Positions 6,752 to 15,100 of a stretch of DNA of 18,081 nt are shown one piece after another. This stretch comes from ChocPot-Mid sp964511865 (GTDB taxonomy: Bacteria; Bacteroidota; Ignavibacteria; Kapaibacteriales; UBA2268), in assembly GCA_964511865.1 (NCBI GenBank), contig CAZEHW010000047.1, positions 1 to 18,081 of the forward strand. Reading direction: 5' to 3'. The notes beneath the pieces were generated by a model, which did not search any database, was not told where the DNA came from, and saw only the letters and a list, made by a program, of their open reading frames with translations. The first letter of the stretch is position 1; each line of letters opens with the position of its first letter. A program made the translations under genes and the position numbers.

Positions 6752-7480
6752 TTATAAAACCTCCTCTAATTTATTTGAAACTATTTGAAAAAATATTGAG
6801 TTCTTCCGTTTTCTAAGTCTTTTTAATACTTCACTAATCTCGTCAAAATCATTTACCTGATTTAATTTTAATTGATAACTATCTATATCTATGATTACTT
6901 GCTTCATTTTTGTATCAATAACCAAATTTAATATGGTATTTTCATTTTTTGAATGATCAAATATGCTCTGATTATAAAACCTCTGGATTCCATTTATTGC
7001 ATTATTATAGTAAGTCAATGGATTATCATCAAATATTTTATGATAATCTTTCAAGTAATTAATTTCATTAATATATCTTACACCAATTCTTGATATTTTT
7101 ATATCGTTTAAGTGTTTTTTAATAAAATTAAAAAATAATAAAGCTTCATCTTCAACTTCTTCAAAATTAGTATAAGGTTTTAATTTGCTAATAGCTAATC
7201 TTTCTCTTTTAAATTGAACAACGAAGCCTCTCGTTTTATCTTTTATTACTGTTCCAAGTAAAAAAGCCGGTATCTCATCCTTTATTTGTGGAAGCGCACT
7301 AGGATCTAAATTAAATGAAACCTGTTTTTGTTCTAAGAATTTTTGCTCGTTATATTTGTCTTTTACATGATTATACAATACTATAAGGTCTTCTTTATTC
7401 AAATCTATAAGTGGCTGAAATTGAAATTCAATGACAGCCTCTTTTATTGGAGGTTTTTCTAAATTTCTAATTGCACTCAT
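6752..7480 (-). CDS. TIGR04255 family protein, first gene of the cassette
   Basis: The product has 242 residues. The start LEKPPIKEAVIEFQFQP (7-23) is the family signature (kPPi-x-Ea-x-x-e-x-x-f), and SRIGVRYINEI (130-140) matches its second conserved block. Family members are about this size, are scattered among bacteria and archaea, and have no assigned biochemical role. It opens a three-gene block with one-base spacing and then an ATGA overlap. The ATG at 7480 has a weak GTGAAG just upstream. The 76-base leader separates it from hsdR-tail remnant B, so it is less tightly coupled to the preceding gene than the other cargo. The block is inserted inside the type I RM operon, which suggests but does not prove a defence role. 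Confidence 0.85.
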   Translation of the reverse strand: MSAIRNLEKPPIKEAVIEFQFQPLIDLNKEDLIVLYNHVKDKYNEQKFLEQKQVSFNLDPSALPQIKDEIPAFLLGTVIKDKTRGFVVQFKRERLAISKLKPYTNFEEVEDEALLFFNFIKKHLNDIKISRIGVRYINEINYLKDYHKIFDDNPLTYYNNAINGIQRFYNQSIFDHSKNENTILNLVIDTKMKQVIIDIDSYQLKLNQVNDFDEISEVLKRLRKRKNSIFFQIVSNKLEEVL

Positions 7481-7556
7481 TTCTTCACTTAATATAATAA
7501 ATCACGTTTAATATTCTATAAACGAAAATAACTAAAATTTCTTTCATTATAAAATT

Positions 7557-7592
7557 CTACGCTACCAATTCCACATTCATTTCTTCTAAAAT
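7557..7592 (-). pseudogene. hsdR 3'-end remnant B (ILEEMNVELVA-stop)
   Basis: On the minus strand 36 bases decode as ILEEMNVELVA-stop (TAG). They differ by four bases from the real hsdR end and by four from remnant A. Remnants A and B share the same upstream joint (TTGATGTATTTTA, against TAGATAGTATTTTA in real hsdR), so they descend from one truncated ancestor. The remnant marks the upstream edge of the TIGR04255 cassette. Confidence 0.85.
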
Positions 7593-7722
7593 ACATCAAT
7601 AATTGACAATTGACAATTGATAATTGACAATTAAAACAATCATATTTTTGTTCTTCATTCATAATTCAGCATTCATAATTCAGCATTCATAATTCATAAT
7701 TCATAATTCATAATTCAGTATT
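7593..7722. repeat. Repeat-rich joint B (aattgac and attcataattcagc arrays)
   Basis: This is an expanded version of joint A. An AATTGAC/AATTGAT array (about 7600-7632) is followed by the shared AAAACAATCATATTTTTGTT segment, then about eight attcata/attcagc units up to the AlbA-like gene stop, which lies inside the array (7708-7710). Copy number differs from joint A, consistent with slippage. The unit spacing and imperfect units rule out a CRISPR. Confidence 0.8.
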
Positions 7723-9213
7723 TTCGTTCACTTCTTTCAAAAACTCCCTAAATTTATCAGTAGTTACATAATGTCCTGTTTTATTAGAGCCAATACGTTC
7801 AATAAAACCGATTCTCTTTAAAAATGTCAAGTCTCTTTTTATTGTCCTTTCATTTACAGGTTCATTTATAGGGACATTTACAGGGACATTTACAGGGACA
7901 TTCTTTGTATAATCTTTTGCTGAAATAAACTTAGAAACATCTATTAATCTTAATATTTCAATTAACCTTTCTAGTCTTTTTCCTTTTACGCCGAAATTTA
8001 CAGCGAACTCTTCACTAAACTTTATTCCTGCATTTTCTACATTTACACCGACATTTGCACCGACATTTTTATCTTTTTTGTCGGAGTAAATTTTCTTTAA
8101 TATCCTCTGAAACTTAATAGTGAAAAAACTGTTTTTCTCAAATTGAACCGGTGGCAAATTTGCATCTTTCATTGCATCCTGAATACGTTTTATGCCCGTT
8201 CCAAGCTTTTCAATATAATTAGCTCTAAGCATCAATGAAGCAATTAAAGTATTGCGAGTAACACTTTTAGTACCAAATTCAGATTCCTTTAATCCCTTGG
8301 GTAATCCACCCGGATTGGAGATTTCTACTCTGTCATCATAAATCTCGATTATGACATTAGCCCCTTTTTCGAAATAATCTCTGTGTACGACAGAATTAAT
8401 AATTGCCTCACGTAATGCGGTTTCGGGAATTTCTAAAATATCTTCACGTTGTAGTTTTTGTATCTTATAGCTGATGTTCAAATGTTTTTTCAGAAACAAA
8501 ATAGCATCTTCAACATTTGAGATTATATCACCTTTGAAATCTTTCCTATCCAGAATATTGATTTTCTCCGTCCCTTTATACAACACTCCTGTAACTACTG
8601 ATTGAAGAAAGATTCTTTCAGGATATTTAGCAAAAAACAAAATTCCTGTGTTATTAAGAAAAACTTTAGAATCTTCGAAAGCTAATACACCAAGATTTTT
8701 GAGCACTTCTTTGAAGTCATAATCAGAAGAAATACCACATTTTCTAATGAAAGTATTATAACGGTTTCTATCAAAATCCTCTTCAAAATTGAATCTTTTG
8801 TCATAAATTTCATCAAATTTAACCCTACCTTCATTCTGGACAAAAGCAACAATGTCTTCTGTACTCATTTTCTGGGAATTAGCCCCAGTTCTCAAATAGA
8901 ATCCTGATGAACATTTATATGGCTTTCTGTTACCCTCAGGAACATTGATAATCACAATATTCTCATATTTTTCAATAGTTATTCTGATAGGTGGGTCGCA
9001 ATTTTCAGCAATGTTCTGAATTTCAGATTTAGTTTTATTATCAAGTTTAAAACCCTTTATTGCGGAAGAATCAGAAATCCCAAGGAAAATACGTCCACCC
9101 GAAGAATTAGCAAATGCAACAATTTCTTTATCCAACTTGGAGACCGATTCTTTAAATTCAGTGAAGTATCCCTCACCTTCCTCAAGAATAATATTTAGTT
9201 CTTGCTTGTTCAT
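7708..9213 (-). CDS. AlbA_2 (Schlafen-like) / HATPase_c_4 transcriptional-regulator-type protein
   Basis: The product has 501 residues. The N-terminal AlbA_2 domain shows TEFKESVSKLDKEIVAFANS followed by SGGRIFLGI (18-46) and FYLRTGANS (105-113). The GHKL ATPase-like domain shows LREAIINSVVHRDY (267-280, N box), ISNPGGLP (298-305) and YIEKLGTGIKRI (333-344). A C-terminal winged helix covers about 455-485 (NERTIKRDLTFLKRIGFIER). This is the COG2865-type 'ATP-binding, putative DNA-binding' family, often found beside type I RM genes. Between ATPase and winged helix lie Val/Asn/Pro/Gly repeats from 12-base DNA units. The ATG starts five bases after the hsdR stop, using GGTGG at the hsdR end. The last residues (NTEL) and stop derive from the intergenic repeat, so the original C-terminus may differ slightly. 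Confidence 0.9.
   Translation of the reverse strand: MNKQELNIILEEGEGYFTEFKESVSKLDKEIVAFANSSGGRIFLGISDSSAIKGFKLDNKTKSEIQNIAENCDPPIRITIEKYENIVIINVPEGNRKPYKCSSGFYLRTGANSQKMSTEDIVAFVQNEGRVKFDEIYDKRFNFEEDFDRNRYNTFIRKCGISSDYDFKEVLKNLGVLAFEDSKVFLNNTGILFFAKYPERIFLQSVVTGVLYKGTEKINILDRKDFKGDIISNVEDAILFLKKHLNISYKIQKLQREDILEIPETALREAIINSVVHRDYFEKGANVIIEIYDDRVEISNPGGLPKGLKESEFGTKSVTRNTLIASLMLRANYIEKLGTGIKRIQDAMKDANLPPVQFEKNSFFTIKFQRILKKIYSDKKDKNVGANVGVNVENAGIKFSEEFAVNFGVKGKRLERLIEILRLIDVSKFISAKDYTKNVPVNVPVNVPINEPVNERTIKRDLTFLKRIGFIERIGSNKTGHYVTTDKFREFLKEVNENTEL
7851..7902. repeat. 12-base tandem repeat coding for VPVN units
   Basis: Four 12-base units of catttacaggga type (two slightly changed) lie head to tail inside the AlbA-like gene, coding NVPVNVPVNVPINEPVNE just before the winged helix. 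Being a multiple of three, copy-number change would alter linker length without shifting frame. Confidence 0.8.
8040..8069. repeat. Second 12-base repeat (VGANVGVNV)
   Basis: Two and a half 12-base units (catttacaccga, catttgcaccga, cattttta) code VGANVGVNV at about residues 384-392 of the AlbA-like protein. They are related to the array at 7851-7902 and probably came from the same unit. Confidence 0.65.
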
Positions 9214-9218
9214 AAATA

Positions 9219-11960
9219 TTATGCCACCAATTCCACATTAATTTCTTCTAAAATACTATCTAAATCTTTACCGAACAAATTCCATACTTTTATTAGTCCA
9301 CCTCGTTCTGCAAAAGGAGTATTGTCGAAATCACTTTTTTCGATATTCACAGAGCTAATTATATGGTCTTTGAACATTCTCAGCCATTCGGTCTGCTCTT
9401 CGGTGAATTGGATATTACCTGCATTCTTTTTGAATATCCATTGCTTAAAGTTACGGTTCACAATTTCGCTGTAAGGTTCAAGTTCCTTGTCAATTCCCAA
9501 TTCAAAGCGAAGCAAAGATACAATATCCGTTAAAATTCTCTTTATGCTTTTGCCCTTGACTTTTTCGCCATAAACCTTTTCATAAGCAAACCAAAGACGC
9601 TCGCCTGTTAATAAGTAAGGATGACTTTGCAATGCTTCATTAAGTTCTTTAATCATCTCGAAAGTCAGCGTTCTTCTGCGGTATGGCTGGCTGTAAAATA
9701 TTTTGAGAGCAATCAATTCATTTTTATTTTCTTCCAAAAACTTTTTAAACGTTTGAATTGTCTCCTGTGCTTTTTCCTTTGCCTGCTCGTCGAAACCTGC
9801 AAAGAGCAGTTTATCCAGATTTTGGTTATCCATTATTTGCTCGAGTTCCCGTCTGCAATTTTCAAGATAATTCCGTAGTTCTTCTTTGCTGAATGGCTCA
9901 CAAGATTGCTTTACCAATTCTGAATTCTGAATGATTAATTCTGAATTATTTTCTTTACCTTCCAATTCAGCATTCAGAATTCCTAATTCAACATTCTTGT
10001 CAGGGTCATAAGCATCCAAAAGCCCGTGAATGAGTTCATTGAGAGTAATGCCACCGGACAGTTTTTCGATAACATTCTTCTTTTCATCGTTAATCTGGCA
10101 GTCAATTTTACTAAGCCGGTAAGCAAGAGATGTTAAAGTGTCTTCATCACGATGACCGAGAGCTACTGCGAGCATCAGGTCTTTGAAAGGCACAGACTTA
10201 TTTCTTTCGAGAGGACGTGAATCAGTTTTGATTGATTTGCAAACTCCCACAGCATCTATGATAACGAAATGAGTTTTATTTCCCGTTGCTGAGGGTGTAA
10301 CCTGCTTCAATCCGTGAACATCCAAAGTGCGTGTGCCACGACCTTTCATCTGCTCAAAATAATTCCTGCTTTTGACATCACGCATGAAAATGAGGCATTC
10401 AAGCGGTTTTACGTCTGTACCGGTAGCTATCATATCAACAGTAACGACAATTCTCGGATTATAAGAATTACGGAATTTTTGCAGTTCCTCATTAGGACGT
10501 TCAACATTGTAAGTTATCTTTTTGCAAAATTCATTTCCTTCGGCAAAAACATCACGTATAATATGCACAATATCGTCAGCGTGGCTGTCGGTCTTGGCAA
10601 AGATTAATGTTTTAGGAACTTCATTTCGTGTTGGAAATATCTCAGTATAAATTTTCTCTTTGAATGTTGTAATGATTTTACGGATTTGACTAAGATTAAC
10701 AATACTTTTATCAAGATGTGTGTTTGCGTATTGAATATCTTCATCGAGTTGAGACCATCTTTTCTTACGGTCAAGCTTGCTTCTTTTTTCGATATAATCT
10801 TTAAGAATAACTCCACCTTTTTGAGAAATCTCCGTTTCGATTGTATAAACCTCATAACCGACATTCACTCCATCGGCTATGGCATCTTCATGAGAATATT
10901 CGCTAACAACATTTTCATTGAAATAAGCATAAGTCCGGGCATCGGGAGTAGCTGTAAGACCGATAATAAAGCTGTCGAAATAATCCAGTACCTGTTTCCA
11001 TAGATTGTAAATTGAGCGATGACATTCATCAACAATGATAAAATCGAAAAATTCAATAGGAATTTCAGGATTATAAACAACAAATTTCGGTCTATCGTCA
11101 AAAAAATGGAATTCATGGAAGGAGCTTTGCTCAAGACTATCGTCAAGTTCTTCGCCTCTGAGAATCGAATACATGCGTTGGATCGTTGAAATACAAACTT
11201 GACTGTTTTTATCAATGAAATTTGATTTGAGGAGCTGAACATTGTATAGCTCGGTAAATTTACGTTTATCATCAGGAGGAGTGAATCTTTGAAATTCCTG
11301 CAATGCCTGCTCACCGAGATTCCTTGTATCAACCAAAAACAGTACTCTCTTAACACCGGAATATTTAAGCAAACGGTAAATTGAGGAAATGGCAGTAAAG
11401 GTTTTTCCGCTTCCGGTTGCCATTTGTATAAGTGCTTTAGGATGATTATCAGATAACGATTGTTCAAGATTGTTAATAGCCCTTAATTGACATGCTCGTA
11501 AATTGTTTAAGTCCAAAGTTGGAATATTCTGTAATCTGCCTCTAAGAGTAGCGGTTTGTTTTAAAAACTGCTGTAATGTTTCAGGTTTATGAAAAGCAAA
11601 TATCTCTCTTGAGCGTGGTACAGGGTCATGATAATCACAAAAGAATGTTTCTTTACCGGTTGATTCATACACAAAAGGCAATTTTTGATTATTAAACAAT
11701 TTGATTTTATCTGTTGCATAACGCACAGCTTGCTCATGAACAGCAGTTAAAAGTGTACCTTCCTTTTTTGCCTCAATAACACCCACTGGCTTTCCTTCGA
11801 TGAAAAGCATATAGTCTGCTTCACCGGAATCAGTTGGATATTCACGCACAGCAATACCCGGAGCATCATTCAGGTTCATTTGTTTATAATCCTGAATTAC
11901 CCATCCTGCCTGCAAAAGCAGGTTATCAATATTTTTCCGTGCCTGTTGTTCGGACGACAT
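9219..11960 (-). CDS. hsdR: Type I restriction enzyme R subunit (EcoEI-like)
   Basis: The product has 913 residues. It is the translocase and nuclease subunit that acts with HsdM and HsdS on unmodified DNA. The N-terminal PD-(D/E)xK nuclease site is GEADYML (46-52, Asp49) with VIEAKK (61-66, Glu63-x-Lys65). The SF2 helicase motifs follow: Walker A ATGSGKT (181-187), DECH (311-314), LTATPDA (335-341), DMIATGTDVKPLE (motif V) and QMKGRGTR (motif VI). An EcoEI-type C-terminal domain ends at ILEEINVELVA. The ATG at 11960 has GAAGAAA just upstream and the gene opens the RM operon, 169 bases after the TPR-CHAT gene. No clear promoter is visible in that AT-rich gap. Residues about 656-682 (ILNAELEGKENNSELIIQNS) are an in-frame repeat insertion between the helicase and C-terminal domains. 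Confidence 0.97.
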   Translation of the reverse strand: MSSEQQARKNIDNLLLQAGWVIQDYKQMNLNDAPGIAVREYPTDSGEADYMLFIEGKPVGVIEAKKEGTLLTAVHEQAVRYATDKIKLFNNQKLPFVYESTGKETFFCDYHDPVPRSREIFAFHKPETLQQFLKQTATLRGRLQNIPTLDLNNLRACQLRAINNLEQSLSDNHPKALIQMATGSGKTFTAISSIYRLLKYSGVKRVLFLVDTRNLGEQALQEFQRFTPPDDKRKFTELYNVQLLKSNFIDKNSQVCISTIQRMYSILRGEELDDSLEQSSFHEFHFFDDRPKFVVYNPEIPIEFFDFIIVDECHRSIYNLWKQVLDYFDSFIIGLTATPDARTYAYFNENVVSEYSHEDAIADGVNVGYEVYTIETEISQKGGVILKDYIEKRSKLDRKKRWSQLDEDIQYANTHLDKSIVNLSQIRKIITTFKEKIYTEIFPTRNEVPKTLIFAKTDSHADDIVHIIRDVFAEGNEFCKKITYNVERPNEELQKFRNSYNPRIVVTVDMIATGTDVKPLECLIFMRDVKSRNYFEQMKGRGTRTLDVHGLKQVTPSATGNKTHFVIIDAVGVCKSIKTDSRPLERNKSVPFKDLMLAVALGHRDEDTLTSLAYRLSKIDCQINDEKKNVIEKLSGGITLNELIHGLLDAYDPDKNVELGILNAELEGKENNSELIIQNSELVKQSCEPFSKEELRNYLENCRRELEQIMDNQNLDKLLFAGFDEQAKEKAQETIQTFKKFLEENKNELIALKIFYSQPYRRRTLTFEMIKELNEALQSHPYLLTGERLWFAYEKVYGEKVKGKSIKRILTDIVSLLRFELGIDKELEPYSEIVNRNFKQWIFKKNAGNIQFTEEQTEWLRMFKDHIISSVNIEKSDFDNTPFAERGGLIKVWNLFGKDLDSILEEINVELVA
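9916..9996. repeat. Dispersed repeat inserted in frame in hsdR
   Basis: Two groups of attctgaatt/attcagcattc units (9916-9947 and 9964-9996) decode as ILNAEL and NSELIIQNSEL. They belong to the same family as the intergenic arrays at 5658-5746 and 7593-7722. The frame is kept and both flanking domains are intact, so this is a tolerated linker expansion. Confidence 0.7.
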
Positions 11961-12129
11961 TTTCTTCAGCTATTGCTTATAAAAAAACTAAAATACGAAA
12001 AAAGAGTGAAATGTAGATTACGGACTTAATGAATCTGCTAAATTTTTGATTAGAGATTATATATTTATTTTCTTATGCAATTTATTATTTATTTTTTAAA
12101 ATGTTTATACTATTTTCCATTCGAAAAAA

Positions 12130-15100
12130 TTATTCTCCTATAATAATAAAGCCACCCCAATCTCGGGGATAAATATATTTTGTTTCACGCATTAATTCGA
12201 GTTGTGCTTGCTTTAATGCGGATTGTTTATCGATTTTTTTCGACAACCAGTTTTTATAAAATTTCTGCTGAAGAATACTTGTCGGTTCATCAAGTACTTC
12301 CCATAAACTCATAATAATGGATTTTGCTCCAGCTACCAGAAAAGCTCTTTGCAAGCCGTACACACCTTCTCCGTTTACAATATCTCCCAAACCTGTATTG
12401 CATGCTGATAAAATTACAAGGTCTGTACTGTCAAGATCAAGGTTCATTACTTCATAAGCAGTAAGTATCCCGTCTTCTTCTTGAATTGTACTATTAAGAA
12501 CATTATTTTCAGCATTTTGAATTGCAGTCCCGCCTCCACTGAGAATTAATCCTGAACGTAAAAGTGGATTCTCCATAAATCGTTCTTTATCAAATCCCAA
12601 TGCCATCATATCAGTTTTACTTTGAATATCCCCACAGAAATATCCATGAGTGGATAGATGTAAGATACCCGGACTGCTGAGCTTTTTCACTGAATCTTCA
12701 TTTGCAAATGTTCCTTCATACTTGTAGACTTTATATCCATAATTTTTTAAAAATGTTTCAGCATAATCAATTTCTTCTTTAGTTTTTGGTAATTGTTGAA
12801 TTTGCATTCCTAAACTACATTCAAAGTCTTTCTTATTCAACTTAAATATGGAATTATTCTCACCATTGTTTGAACTAAACAAATCCTTATCTTTACTCTT
12901 ATCCACCGATGCTAATTCCTGTTTATAATAAAAAACAGGGTCTCCGAATAAAGCCGCAGTTTTATTTGATATTAATTCATTACTCCTATCAATAATATCT
13001 CTTGTACTCGAAACGATTCTAATATCAATATCTTCCTCGATTACATACTTGTCTGATTCAGGATTTAGCAGTGTATTCAAATTGATATTATTATAAACAC
13101 CGTCGAGAGAGATATACACTTTCTTTATTTCTTTAGGTAAAGCATCTTTGATTGGTTTCCAATATCTGTCATAAGATTCACGGTCAAATCCAATTGGGTC
13201 CCTTATTTCACCATATGAAGTTTTTTCAATTTTTAAAAATTTTCGATAATGTTTCAAATATGAACTTTCCATTTCATCACCGTCCTTGAAAAGAACAAGT
13301 TCGGGATATTTACAATCTTTAGTAATTATTAATATCGCATAATACACAGTATCAGTCCAGCGTTTTTCATAATATCTAAATCTGATAATTTCTATAGCTG
13401 CTTCTTCAGGCTTTAATTCTTTTTGAATATCTTGCCATGATAATATTAAAGTGTCAATGATGCTACTGCTTAATAACAATTCTAATTTCTTCACTATATC
13501 TTCAACATCTTTAACGTTTATCCCTCTATAATCAAGTTCTTGTTTAGAAAACGAAGATACCTTAAGAAGATAGTCCCTATAATACTTCAGTTTATAATAA
13601 TTATGAATTTTTAAAGAATCTCCAGAATCAATTATCGATTTTTTTATTTTATTTGAATAAGACAAAATCACACCTTTCGAAATAATTCTATTATCGTACA
13701 TCTTACTAATAAGATTTAAATTTTCATTAATCAACAATGAATAATAAATTTCAAGATTCTTATTTATTCTGTTATGGAATTGGATCTTTTCATTTTCGCT
13801 CAAAAGTGATGAATAGATGGTTTTCAAAAAATGAATTAATGTTATAAATGAATAATAAAAATTTTCTTCAGCCTTGTTGAATTTATCAACATTAAAATAA
13901 AATTCTGCCAATACATTATAACAATCAGATAATAATATTTTATTTTCAATTAAATAAGTTGAAGCAATATTAATAACTTCCTTGAATTTTTTCTCAGTTT
14001 CTTCGTAATTTCTTTTCTTATAAAGCAGCATTCCTTCTAACAATAGAATGTCTATTTTCCCAGAAGGAGAATTCGAGTGAGGGTCAAGTTTCTGTAATAT
14101 GTCATAATAAGTTTTGAGATAATATTCTGCATCTTCAATATTATCTTTAATAATTGCAATCTCACACAATCCTAAAGTTGCTCCTGGATCTCCAAATATT
14201 TTTCTGTTACCCTGATAATTGATATGCAGTTGATTTACTCTATGAAACCATTTTGCTGATTTTAAGTAATTTTCAACTGCCTCTTCAATATCATTTTCTA
14301 AATATTTTATTTTTGCAATTTCATTGTAGCTATTTATAATAATATTCACAATGTACATGATATTTAATTGATCTGAATAATTATCAATATAAGCTTCAAA
14401 AAAACTTAAATCTTTTTCTTGATAATGTGCAAAATAATTATCCTCATAAATTCTAATTTCATTTGTGTCTTTTATGATTGTATAATCAATTCTATTAGTA
14501 TCATCAGAAATTTTTATCCAATTTGTATTTGATGAATCTACTTTTAAATATTTTGAGGTAAATACTCCATTTTTTTCTAACTCCAATATTAAACTATGTA
14601 CATCCTTAAAGCCTTGATATAAAGAGTCGTATGTCAGGAGCAATTGGAAATTTTTAATTGGATACATTGGATGGTCTTTGAAACCTATGAGTTCTTCTAA
14701 TCTATTATTAAATAATGATATTGCTAATTCTAAATGATAGATTGCTGAAGAGTAATTGCCAAGATTTTTATATACAAAACTAAGATTATACTCAATATGA
14801 GCCATGAGCTTTTCATCATTTTCCTTTTTGGATTCCTCGAAAGCTTCTGAATACATTTTTAAAGCTTCTATATAATTTCCCTGGGTATCTTCAATATTGC
14901 CTTTGATCATATACAATGATGATATTTCTCCAGATTGTCCGGCAATCATATCATCGACAATTGTATTTGCTTTTTGAAATTCTCCTATTTCAGTCAAGAT
15001 ATTAATTATTGTAGTTAAAATAGATTCTGTCATATCTTGATCTATTTTATTTTCTAAACCCAATTTATATGCCATCTGTAGATTATTTATGGCTTCCTCA

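Noticed and set aside
7485..7547. 20-codon minus-strand frame (MKEILVIFVYRILNVIYYIK) just before the TIGR04255 gene
   Set aside because: It ends a few bases before the next ATG and could be a leader peptide, but it has no good ribosome-binding site and the AT-rich sequence makes such hydrophobic mini-frames likely by chance.
7593..7722. Possible CRISPR array
   Set aside because: Units are 7-15 bases, imperfect and directly adjacent, with no unique spacers and no cas genes.
10604..11467. Minus-strand open frames of 86 and 196 codons overlapping hsdR
   Set aside because: They lie in another frame of a gene with intact helicase motifs and show no family features. They are shadows.
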